Positions 1-5,697 are shown, counted from the first letter of the stretch. The stretch is DNA of 8,551 nt from Aminipila sp051883075 (GCA_051883075.1 JBJETA010000139.1:1-8551); one strand, 5' to 3'. The notes: a model not told the origin generated them from the letters alone. Numbers and translations are program-made.

Positions 1-2
1 AA

Positions 3-86
3 CGAGTTAATGATGTCTCGTTTTCGCTGAAACGTGGCGAAATACTGGGTATTGCCGGACGCGTTGGTGCCGGACGTACCGGGACC
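3..86 (+). other. Fragment of sugar ABC transporter ATPase (XylG-like), foreign to the rest of the window
   Basis: Codons from position 3 read RVNDVSFSLKRGEILGIAG and then RVGAGRT. This is the start of the second nucleotide-binding domain of a sugar-importer ABC ATPase of the RbsA/XylG type, whose Walker A is naturally the lysine-less GxxGAGRTE. From memory the closest protein is enterobacterial XylG, the D-xylose importer ATPase. The usual GLVGAGRTET reads GRVGAGRTGT here, so two conserved positions differ. GC content and codon choice (CTG, CGT, GGC, GCC) are clearly higher and unlike the AT-rich DNA that begins near 87. The frame runs without a stop into the ParA sequence. I regard it as a chimeric join or contig-edge artefact rather than a gene, although a real rearrangement cannot be excluded. 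Confidence 0.65.
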
Positions 87-803
87 TTGGGAGCAGAGAT
101 TGCTAATCAGGGATATAAGGTACTGTTAATGGACATGGACCCGCAAGGATCTCTAACTATATCTATGGGGTTTGATGCTCCGATGATAGAAAAGACTATA
201 AGCGGGCTTTTTGAAGCAGTGATAAGAAGAGAACCACTTCCTGAAATATCAGACTACATATTGAAACGTGAGAATCTTGAGCTGGTACCTTCTAATCTGT
301 CCTTATCGGCTGCAGATACTTCTATAGTTCAGGCTACGGCCAGAGAATATATACTGAAAAAGATTATCGCAAAAGTAAAAGATGATTACGATTATATAAT
401 CATAGACTGCCCGCCTACGTTGGGAATGTTAGTTGTTAATGTCCTGACAGCAGCGGAGGCATTGATTGTTCCTATAAAGGCTTCTGAAATGGATGCAAAA
501 GGATTTGAAACTTTGCTTGATACTGTTTTAATGATAAAGCAGGAAACGAATCCTAATCTGTATATCAAAGGTGTGTTGATGACAATGTTTGATAAGAGGC
601 TGATTGAAGCTAGAGAAACATTATCTTCTCTTTCAAATTTATGCCCTGAGTATGGGATTAAAATATTTGAATCAAAAATTGAGCCAAGCACTAAAGCATC
701 GGGAGCATTTAGAGAAAGAAAAACATTGGAAGAATATAGCAAGGATTCTAAGCTTGCAATCAGTTATAAAAACTTTGTTACGGAGGTTTTAAATGAACAA
801 TAA
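87..803 (+). CDS. parA: ParA/Soj-type partition ATPase, 5'-truncated (N-terminus and Walker A missing)
   Basis: ParA-family ATPase, which with ParB segregates low-copy plasmids or stabilises integrated elements by ATP-dependent patterning on the nucleoid. Counting from the TTG at 87, the protein shows the A' motif DMDPQGSLT (residues 16-24) and the Walker B IIIDCPPTLG (104-113), followed by the usual NVLTAAEALIVPI strand and helix. The deviant Walker A KGGVGKTTT that should lie immediately upstream is absent. It is replaced by the ABC-transporter fragment, which contributes GRVGAGRT in the same frame, so about 20 N-terminal residues and the true start are lost. The TTG at 87 lies inside a conserved strand-loop and has no ribosome binding site, so it is not a genuine start. 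The 3' end overlaps parB by 11 bases, indicating translational coupling. As it stands the product would not be an active ATPase. Confidence 0.88.
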   Translation: MGAEIANQGYKVLLMDMDPQGSLTISMGFDAPMIEKTISGLFEAVIRREPLPEISDYILKRENLELVPSNLSLSAADTSIVQATAREYILKKIIAKVKDDYDYIIIDCPPTLGMLVVNVLTAAEALIVPIKASEMDAKGFETLLDTVLMIKQETNPNLYIKGVLMTMFDKRLIEARETLSSLSNLCPEYGIKIFESKIEPSTKASGAFRERKTLEEYSKDSKLAISYKNFVTEVLNEQ

Positions 804-1857
804 TTTCAGACCTACAAGTCTTGGTGCAGTGGCAGCACAAACCAAACCACAGGACTTAGGAATAAAACAACGTGTAGGATTATTAAAAGGCCTTACGAGT
901 GACGGGGCTCAAATGAATAATACCGATAACTATAAAAATGTTGATTTGGATAGTCTGGTTGAATTTAAAGGACATCCTTTTCAGGTTCGAGATGATGCGG
1001 AGATGCTTGAACTTGTTGAATCAATCAAAGAAAGCGGAGTTATGGAAGCCATATTGGTCAGACCTATTGAAGATGATAAATATGAAATATTGGCAGGACA
1101 CAGGCGTGCAACAGCCGCCAGAAAAGCAGGTCTATTTGAGATTCCTGCAAGAGTCCTTAATGTTGATGATGAAACAGCCGTCATTATAATGACAAATACA
1201 AATCTTAAACGCCGTGAAAAGATATTGCCAAGTGAAAGAGCAAAAGCATATAAAATGCAGCTTGATGCCTATAAATGCCAAGGGAAAAGACGTGATTTAC
1301 TTGAGGCTGTGAACAAAGAGAACTTCGGAGCAAATTGCACACAAGTTGATGCTGGAAACTTTGGAGCAAATTGCACACAAGTAAAAAGTCGTGACATTGT
1401 TGCTAAATTAAACGATACGACAGCTCATCAAATAAGCAGATATATTCGCCTTTTAAATTTGATAGTACCTATTTTAGACAAAGTAGATAGTGAAGAAATA
1501 CCTTTCATGGCAGGTGTGGCATTATCGTTCCTTGCAAAAGAAGAACAGCAGATTGTTTTAGATGCTATGGATAATGGAGTTATAAAAAAGATGGATTTGA
1601 AATTGGCAGAGGAACTGAAATCAATTTCGAAGAAAAGCCCGGGACAGCTTAATGAAGCAGTTATAGTTCAGATGCTTGCTAAAGACAATAAAAACGAAAC
1701 TCAAACAGCGTATAAGGTGTTCCAAAATGCTGCTAGAAAAGCATTAAATCATTTCAAAAAATCTGACTACTCAAACCGTGCTGGTAGTGACATAGACCCG
1801 CAGGAACTTGAGCAGGTTATCATTGAGGCAATTCAAAAATATGCTGAAAACAAGTGA
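793..1857 (+). CDS. parB: ParB/Spo0J-family partition protein with internal tandem repeat
   Basis: DNA-binding partner of ParA, which loads at a centromere-like parS site. The N-terminal ParB/sulfiredoxin-like domain (about 50-150) contains the CTP-binding signature AGHRRATAARKAG (101-113) and the TNTNLKRREKILPSERA helix (134-150). A helix-turn-helix follows (about 199-223, SRDIVAKLNDTTAHQISRYI), then a helical C-terminal region. The ATG at 793 sits 6 bases after GGAGG (782-786) and overlaps the parA stop, as in many par operons. Between the N-terminal domain and the HTH, the nonapeptide NFGANCTQV occurs twice (177-185 and 189-197), encoded by near-identical DNA, which points to a recent 36-base duplication in a linker. 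No Spo0J-type parS (TGTTCCACGTGAAACA) is visible in the window. Confidence 0.93.
   Translation: MNNNFRPTSLGAVAAQTKPQDLGIKQRVGLLKGLTSDGAQMNNTDNYKNVDLDSLVEFKGHPFQVRDDAEMLELVESIKESGVMEAILVRPIEDDKYEILAGHRRATAARKAGLFEIPARVLNVDDETAVIIMTNTNLKRREKILPSERAKAYKMQLDAYKCQGKRRDLLEAVNKENFGANCTQVDAGNFGANCTQVKSRDIVAKLNDTTAHQISRYIRLLNLIVPILDKVDSEEIPFMAGVALSFLAKEEQQIVLDAMDNGVIKKMDLKLAEELKSISKKSPGQLNEAVIVQMLAKDNKNETQTAYKVFQNAARKALNHFKKSDYSNRAGSDIDPQELEQVIIEAIQKYAENK
1321..1382 (+). repeat. Tandem 26-base repeat inside parB
   Basis: Two copies of a 26-base unit lie at 1321-1346 and 1357-1382, 36 bases (12 codons) apart, and differ at one position (a silent TTC/TTT Phe codon). They encode the repeated peptide NFGANCTQV. 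In-frame spacing and near identity at the DNA level suggest a recent duplication or an unstable minisatellite-like stretch. Confidence 0.9.
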
Positions 1858-1871
1858 GGTAAGAGGTTAGT

Positions 1872-2243
1872 ATGAAAAAATACAATCAAAAAAACCGTAT
1901 TGCAGCTTTTGCATCTATTATAGGATTTGTAAATTTATGTTTTGAGGCTATAAGTCGAAAAAACTATGAAATATGCAGCCTGATACTTCTGATTATGCTT
2001 CTATGGTGGGCATTAGCATTTTTTTTCTTGAAAAATGAAAGGATTATAGAAACTAAAGGATTACATCTAGATTATAGGGGAGTTATTTTTACGTATTTAA
2101 TAATACCATATATATCAAACTATATTGTGTTTGAAGTAATTAATGAACCAAAAGGAATAACTAGGTTAATGTGTATAAGCATAATTTTCGTAATAGTAAG
2201 TATTGTGTACTCACTATTACGAAAAAAGAAAGTTAAGGATTAA
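1872..2243 (+). CDS. Small four-helix membrane protein, function unknown
   Basis: A 123-residue protein not recognised as a known family. It is strongly hydrophobic, with four probable membrane segments (about 10-27, 34-53, 71-90 and 98-116), a basic N-terminus (MKKYNQKNR) and a basic C-terminus (LRKKKVKD). By the positive-inside rule both ends should be cytoplasmic. The start follows the parB stop by 14 bases, with AGAGG (1862-1866) as a modest ribosome binding site, so it may be a third gene of the parAB transcript. Its 3' end overlaps the convergent gene on the other strand by 11 bases, and its last 60 bases contain a large palindrome. Base composition is noticeably more AT-rich than parB, which suggests a different origin. 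An immunity, exclusion or defence role is conceivable, but nothing in the sequence shows it. Confidence 0.75.
   Translation: MKKYNQKNRIAAFASIIGFVNLCFEAISRKNYEICSLILLIMLLWWALAFFFLKNERIIETKGLHLDYRGVIFTYLIIPYISNYIVFEVINEPKGITRLMCISIIFVIVSIVYSLLRKKKVKD
2185..2225. repeat. 41-base near-perfect palindrome at the 3' end of the small membrane protein gene
   Basis: Arms TTTTCGTAATAGT (2185-2197) and ACTATTACGAAAA (2213-2225) are perfect reverse complements. Inside them, after one A-C mismatch, AGTA (2199-2202) pairs with TACT (2208-2211) around a TTGTG loop. The whole forms 17 base pairs with a single mismatch. It lies within coding sequence (IFVIVSIVYSLLRKK) just before two overlapping convergent stop codons. 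The outer arms are T-rich on the 5' side and A-rich on the 3' side, the reverse of a Rho-independent terminator. Confidence 0.9.
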
Positions 2244-2985
2244 ATATGATTTGATCAGTTGATTCAAGTGATCGATAGCGATATTGTCCATTTGATTTGT
2301 AATAGAGATTATCATCGTTTAGATAAATGATAGAGATTTCTGATTCGGAATCAGCATCAAGCAAAAGAGCATCTTTTAGTAACAAGTGTTCTATACTTGA
2401 ATTGTGTATATTTATTGAAATAACAAGAGAAATAACTATTAATAAAAATTTTTCCTTATACATATCGACTTCATTGTAATTACTAGTAAATAGTATTTTT
2501 ATTGGTGTATATATTTTGATGTAGGTAAAGAGAAAATATATAAGAAAATTGATATAGGTAAAATCTTCTTCTAGTTTGATGTAGTTAGTAACTTTGGATT
2601 CAATAAAACAAATCACAAAATAAGTTATTGGTGCAAAAATGACTAGTCTGAGAAAGAAGCCTATACCGGGATATTCAATCTCAATGTAATATTTATCTAA
2701 AAAGCTTTTTAATTTAGCTGCTAATTTTTCGGAAAATAAAATAGTAAAGACTTCTATTATTCCACTTATGATATTCGTGATAAAAATTAATATAAAGAAA
2801 ATAATCCCTATTATTAAGTAATAAGTTAGGTCATATGGAATGAGACCGAGAACTTCAAAAAAAGGAATTTGGAGAGCACATGCTCCAGCAATGTATGAAA
2901 TTACAATTGATGTATTTATAAAAAATAGCAAACGGTTTTGGATGCGGCTGTTTCTTTCATCTAGTTTCTTTAGTAGTTCTTTCAT
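2233..2985 (-). CDS. Multi-pass membrane protein, function unknown
   Basis: A 250-residue protein that I do not recognise. The start is the ATG at 2985 because GGAGG (2992-2996) lies 6 bases upstream. An open frame reaching back to 3084 adds 33 residues but has no ribosome binding site and would include the promoter. The protein starts with a charged amphipathic helix (MKELLKKLDERNSRIQNR). It then has about five hydrophobic segments (roughly 18-40, 53-83, 108-128, 143-160 and 178-193) and ends in a soluble acidic, Tyr-rich tail of about 55 residues (DADSESEISIIYLNDDNLYYK). It is transcribed against its neighbours from its own extended -10 promoter and overlaps the gene ending at 2243. Its very AT-rich composition marks it as accessory cargo. 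Exclusion, immunity or phage-defence functions are possible but unsupported. Confidence 0.78.
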   Translation of the reverse strand: MKELLKKLDERNSRIQNRLLFFINTSIVISYIAGACALQIPFFEVLGLIPYDLTYYLIIGIIFFILIFITNIISGIIEVFTILFSEKLAAKLKSFLDKYYIEIEYPGIGFFLRLVIFAPITYFVICFIESKVTNYIKLEEDFTYINFLIYFLFTYIKIYTPIKILFTSNYNEVDMYKEKFLLIVISLVISINIHNSSIEHLLLKDALLLDADSESEISIIYLNDDNLYYKSNGQYRYRSLESTDQIIFNP

Positions 2986-3007
2986 GCCAATCCTCCTATA
3001 TAAAAAC

Positions 3008-3036
3008 ATTATATCATGAAGTTTTTTGCATAGAAA
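3008..3036 (-). promoter_or_regulatory. Extended -10 promoter of the leftward membrane protein gene
   Basis: On the minus strand, TGATATAAT gives a perfect -10 hexamer (3008-3013) with the extended TGn motif. The -35 (TTTCTA, 3031-3036, 17-base spacer) is weak, as is common with extended -10 promoters. Transcription should start near 3001, leaving a leader of about 15 bases that carries GGAGG before the ATG at 2985. This supports the shorter start. Confidence 0.6.
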
Positions 3037-3182
3037 TTTTATTAGAAAATATATCAAGAAAAATAGTAGTTTTTGTCCTTTCACAACCGGTAACGAAAAT
3101 CACAGGTACTTGTCTTATAATTACCGGTATTTGCTATGATGAAAAAATTGGATAACTTCAATGTTTAAAAAAGATTAGTTAT

Positions 3183-3211
3183 TTATTTGGTTACCGGTAA
3201 CAGAATATAAT
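3183..3211 (+). promoter_or_regulatory. Probable promoter with palindromic operator upstream of the rightward operon
   Basis: A perfect -10 TATAAT lies at 3206-3211. The best-placed -35 (TTATTT, 3183-3188, 17-base spacer) is poor. The perfect palindrome GTTACCGGTAAC occupies 3190-3201, exactly within the spacer, where a bound protein would block or remodel RNA polymerase. The leader would be about 75 bases and contains the two GTGTAACT repeats. The -10 is clear, but the promoter as a whole is only moderately supported. Confidence 0.45.
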
Positions 3212-3291
3212 AATAGTAATTATTATAAAAGGTGTAACTTGTATTTTTCGTAATAAGTGTAACTGAGTATAGTAAGGTGGGTAATTAGGTT

Positions 3292-3939
3292 ATGAATGAA
3301 TATATAAATATGATTGAAGTATATATAGGTGTAATTGATAGACTTATGAATATAAGTAACATGTATTATTACACACAGGAGAATACAAAAGTCAACTTCA
3401 AGATTCCTGCCTTTAAGACTTTGGTTGAACAGAAGGGCGGAGGAGAAAACTATAGATTTTATATGAAAAATTTTAGGCAGTTGGGATTTATTGTTTGTAC
3501 GAACGAAAAATTTTCTAATGTACAAAAAATAAAAGGAAAGCCTGAAAGAGTTATTACGGTGGATTATTTAAAGTATTTAAAGCTTAAAGACATGATTGGG
3601 GCTGAAACATATTTCAGTTTTTTAGATAGATTCATATTGGTAGTAGATAAGGTTCTCCAGATGAATAAACACTCAGAAAAACAGATTTGTGTTTTTTCAA
3701 AAAATGAAGAACTTTTAAATGTAAAAAGCTCTGATTTTCGCAAGCTTTTAAAAAATGAGTGTGGCTCAATGGAACTGTATGAAGAAAGCTTGGAAGTTTT
3801 CAGAGCGTTTGATTGGATTATTTGCAATCTTGAAAGGTTTACCAATATCCAGAACATCAACGGACAGAGCTCAAGGGTGTTTAGTATAGCCTTTAAAAAA
3901 TACAAACTAATGAAAGAACTATTGGAAACAGAAATATAA
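3292..3939 (+). CDS. Unrecognised protein built of two tandem copies of one domain; possible DNA-binding accessory/regulatory protein
   Basis: A 215-residue soluble protein that I cannot assign to a named family. It contains an internal duplication. Residues 61-102 and 170-211 align without gaps with 15 identities in 42 (F-R, I-x-C, E-x-F, N-x-Q-x-I-x-G, R-V, K-Y, K) and many conservative changes. The match extends upstream to a Y-x4-D-R motif (11-17 and 107-113). Each copy is about 95-110 residues, with predicted helices, then a turn-rich ERVITV or SRVFSI strand and a basic KY-rich helix. The shape recalls a winged-helix domain, but that is inference. AAGGTGG (3274-3280) is 11 bases before the ATG. 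It is the first gene of an apparent three-gene operon, and the palindrome array directly upstream could be its own binding site. By position it is comparable to oriT accessory proteins such as TcpK of pCW3, without demonstrated homology. Confidence 0.75.
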   Translation: MNEYINMIEVYIGVIDRLMNISNMYYYTQENTKVNFKIPAFKTLVEQKGGGENYRFYMKNFRQLGFIVCTNEKFSNVQKIKGKPERVITVDYLKYLKLKDMIGAETYFSFLDRFILVVDKVLQMNKHSEKQICVFSKNEELLNVKSSDFRKLLKNECGSMELYEESLEVFRAFDWIICNLERFTNIQNINGQSSRVFSIAFKKYKLMKELLETEI

Positions 3940-3955
3940 AGTGAGGGGGGATGCT

Positions 3956-4459
3956 TTGAATTATGTGACACACGCCATGGGCGGTGCCGCTGCAGGTATG
4001 ATCACAGTATCGGCGGGTAATGTTACAGATCCTATCCAGCAGACAGCTTTAATGTCAGGAGCTGTACTTGGGGCATTATTTATAGATATAGACCATAATC
4101 AAAGCTGGGCAGGACACAAATTTTCTGTCATAGCGGCTTTAACATCAACAATTTTTAAGCATAGAGGGCCGGTACATACACCGGTATTTGTTTTATGTAT
4201 GGGAATTCTGGTATATGTAGTAAATTTAGCTTTTTTACAGGAATTCTGGGAATTCAGTAATCCTTTTTTTCTTGGATTTGTTCCGGGAATGATTTCGCAT
4301 TTACTTTTGGATACCTTAAATGTGCAGGGAATTATGTGGTTATGGCCATTATCAGATAAAAGAATCAGCCTGCTTCCGATTAGGACAAACAGCATATTTG
4401 AAGGAGTGGTTTGCCTGGTACTTGGAGCGGCCATATATGCTCAGATTAATATATTCTGA
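3956..4459 (+). CDS. YdjM-family (DUF457) membrane-bound metal-dependent hydrolase
   Basis: A 167-residue inner-membrane protein of the YdjM/DUF457 family, described as membrane-bound metal-dependent hydrolases related to phospholipase C/P1 nuclease folds; the physiological substrate is unknown. The family motifs are complete: NYVTHAMGG with H6, the metal-site stretch FIDIDH (42-47), HRGPVHT (69-75) and SHLLLD (114-119), followed by WLWPLSDKR. Hydrophobic segments lie at about 30-44, 76-96, 103-118 and 148-163. I chose TTG at 3956 because GAGGGG (3943-3948) lies 7 bases upstream and the resulting N-terminus NYVTHAMGG matches the family. The in-frame GTG at 3941 would overlap the ribosome binding site. 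It lies 16 bases after the preceding gene and 14 before the recombinase, so it is probably co-transcribed. Members are common on mobile elements, and the E. coli one is LexA-controlled, but no SOS box is visible here. Confidence 0.88.
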   Translation: MNYVTHAMGGAAAGMITVSAGNVTDPIQQTALMSGAVLGALFIDIDHNQSWAGHKFSVIAALTSTIFKHRGPVHTPVFVLCMGILVYVVNLAFLQEFWEFSNPFFLGFVPGMISHLLLDTLNVQGIMWLWPLSDKRISLLPIRTNSIFEGVVCLVLGAAIYAQINIF

Positions 4460-4473
4460 TAGGGGGAATTATA

Positions 4474-5277
4474 TTGTTTAATATAGAAATGTTCAGAACT
4501 GTTTTGGAAGAACAGGTCGTTTCCGGAGAATTTTCTGAACTGACAAAAGATGAATACATAAGCTGCCTGATGAAACTGGAGCGTCGATGTGTAAACAAAG
4601 AAGGTGCATCGGCGGGAATTGTGGAAACTGCAATCAACAATTTATGTAAAAACAATGAACGCTATGCGAAATATATTGCCGCAGTTCGGAAATATGAAAA
4701 GGATGTACTGAACAGTCCTCAGATTCTTCTGTATGGAGAGCCTTTAGCAAGAGTGAGAGCAAAGAGCAGAAAACTTGTTGAAATTAAGAAACTTGCCTGC
4801 AGAGAAGAAACTTATGCACATAAGATTAATGCTCTAAAAGATGAAAAAATGAAGCTGGCCTTTCGGCTGCAGAAAGCTTCAGGGCTTCGGGTGGCGGAAC
4901 TTGCAGATTTAGAAAAATGTGATATAGTATTTGATTCTGAAAATATGACTTTTGATATACATGTAAGGAATGGAAAGGGAAGAAAATCAAGAAATGTTAA
5001 TGATATAAATGATGTATATCTTTTTGAACACCTGCAGGAGCATGTTGAACAGATTTGTGATGGAGAAAAGCTTTTTTACTCAGCTGCTATGATGAAGAAA
5101 AAAGCCGGAGAACTGGGAATGGAAACTCACGACTTAAGAAGAATCAATGCCAGATTAAATTTCAGAAATGAAATTGAAAACGGAGCTTCCAGATACGAAG
5201 CCAGACGAAAGGTTGGGAAAAAACTTGGTCACAGTAATCCAAAGACAACCACAAGTTATATCGGAAGTGAATGGTAA
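4474..5277 (+). CDS. Tyrosine recombinase/integrase-family protein; possible TcpM-like relaxase
   Basis: A 267-residue tyrosine recombinase. All catalytic elements are present in order: Arg139 in SGLRVAEL, a lysine in GKGRKSR (168 or 171), H219-x-x-R222 in THDLRR, His253 in LGHSNPKTTTSY and nucleophile Tyr262. It is shorter than the 370-400 residues of Tn916-type integrases. It lacks an obvious arm-binding domain and has only a small helical N-terminal region (about 1-120). The start is TTG at 4474, supported by AGGGGG (4461-4466) 7 bases upstream; no ATG fits better. It is not at an element end and no attachment core is visible beside it. Instead it lies between a small putative DNA-binding gene and an FtsK-like coupling ATPase. 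That matches pCW3, where the tyrosine-recombinase-like TcpM, of similar size with its tyrosine near the C-terminus, nicks oriT. The alternatives are the element's integrase or a plasmid dimer resolvase. Confidence 0.9.
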   Translation: MFNIEMFRTVLEEQVVSGEFSELTKDEYISCLMKLERRCVNKEGASAGIVETAINNLCKNNERYAKYIAAVRKYEKDVLNSPQILLYGEPLARVRAKSRKLVEIKKLACREETYAHKINALKDEKMKLAFRLQKASGLRVAELADLEKCDIVFDSENMTFDIHVRNGKGRKSRNVNDINDVYLFEHLQEHVEQICDGEKLFYSAAMMKKKAGELGMETHDLRRINARLNFRNEIENGASRYEARRKVGKKLGHSNPKTTTSYIGSEW

Positions 5278-5289
5278 TATAAAAAAATG

Positions 5290-5317
5290 TTGCACGTATA
5301 AAAATACGTAGTATAAT
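5290..5317 (+). promoter_or_regulatory. hicAB promoter with inverted-repeat operator
   Basis: The -35 TTGCAC (5290-5295) and perfect -10 TATAAT (5312-5317) are 16 bases apart. A perfect inverted repeat ACGTAT-AAAA-ATACGT (5294-5309) fills the spacer. That is the expected location for autorepression by the ribbon-helix-helix antitoxin HicB. The leader to the hicA ATG is about 68 bases. Confidence 0.72.
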
Positions 5318-5391
5318 ATGAATTAAGATAACAAAGGTATATAAACTTATTATCAAAGTTGTCTCATAATCTTTGCAGAAAGGAGGAAAAT

Positions 5392-5598
5392 ATGCCGTCT
5401 ATTTCATCAAGAGATGTCATAAAGATTTTAGAAAGTGATGGATGGGAAATATGTAGAACTCAAGGTAGTCATAATCACTTTAGGCATCCGGAAAAAAAGG
5501 GAACTGTTACTGTTCCTCATCCTAAAAAGGATTTACCAAGAAAGACAGTTAATAGTATCGGAAAACAAGCAGATATTGAAGAATTGATAAAGTTTTAA
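5392..5598 (+). CDS. hicA: HicA-family mRNA interferase toxin
   Basis: A 68-residue HicA toxin, a small double-stranded-RNA-binding-fold ribonuclease that cleaves mRNA independently of the ribosome and arrests growth when free of HicB. It shows the family pattern from end to end: SSRDVIKILESDGWEI, then the catalytic GSHNHFRHP (His27 in GSH), the TVPHPKKDLP strand and the NSIGKQADI helix. The ATG at 5392 follows AGGAGG (5381-5386) by 5 bases. An in-frame ATG-less extension back to 5359 has no ribosome binding site. The gene precedes its antitoxin, as is usual for hicAB, and has its own promoter, so it is a self-contained stability module inserted in the transfer region. All expected motifs are intact, so it is probably active. 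Confidence 0.93.
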   Translation: MPSISSRDVIKILESDGWEICRTQGSHNHFRHPEKKGTVTVPHPKKDLPRKTVNSIGKQADIEELIKF

Positions 5599-5697
5599 TT
5601 TTAATTACTGTGTAACAAATATACATAATATTAGAAGAAGCTCACATGAATTGATACATTTACATACATATACAGAATAAGAAAGAGGGATTTGAAA

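Larger units (their letters stand above)
2986..3291. other. Intergenic control region with palindromes and direct repeats; candidate operator cluster or oriT
   Basis: This 306-base gap between divergent genes holds no convincing gene. Besides the leftward promoter it contains a perfect 12-base palindrome GTTACCGGTAAC (3190-3201) and two degenerate copies centred on ACCGGTA (3083-3094 and 3120-3131). It also has two exact direct repeats GTGTAACT (3232-3239 and 3257-3264, 25 bases apart). The pentamer GTAAC or its complement GTTAC occurs five times between 3090 and 3263. Such a cluster is typical of a regulator-binding region or of a transfer origin with accessory-protein sites. Its position directly upstream of the operon holding the recombinase suits either role. 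Confidence 0.6.

Noticed and set aside
392..742. Minus-strand open frame inside parA.
   Set aside because: It lies opposite conserved ParA motifs and has no start signals or recognisable protein features.
2185..2225. Rho-independent bidirectional terminator for the convergent genes.
   Set aside because: The stem is strong, but the flanks have the wrong polarity (T-rich before, A-rich after, on the plus strand), so neither transcript has a U-tract after the hairpin beyond a short UUAU on the minus strand.
2986..3084. N-terminal extension of the leftward membrane protein to an upstream ATG at 3084, adding a hydrophobic 33-residue stretch.
   Set aside because: The ATG at 2985 has an ideal GGAGG and lies just downstream of an extended -10 promoter inside this stretch, so the longer frame would not be transcribed in full.
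3941..3955. GTG at 3941 as start of the YdjM-like gene.
   Set aside because: It overlaps the ribosome binding site itself; TTG at 3956 gives correct spacing and the family N-terminus.
3564..3971. A 135-codon open frame on the minus strand opposite the duplicated-domain gene.
   Set aside because: No ribosome binding site, Ser/Leu-rich low-information sequence typical of a shadow frame, and it overlaps a gene whose internal duplication shows protein-level selection on the plus strand.
4169..4186. Two CCGGTA copies 12 bases apart within the YdjM-like gene, similar to the palindrome motif upstream.
   Set aside because: They fall in conserved coding sequence (GPVHTPVF) and lack the GTTAC/GTAAC arms; probably coincidence.
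4203..4255. Three GAATTC sites within about 50 bases.
   Set aside because: They are explained by codons for repeated Gly-Ile-Leu/Glu-Phe-Trp-type residues; there is no further repeat structure.
5651..5678. Internal promoter for hicB (TTGATA and CAGAAT, 16 bases apart).
   Set aside because: The -10 is only 4/6, and the predicted transcript start would fall on the hicB ribosome binding site.
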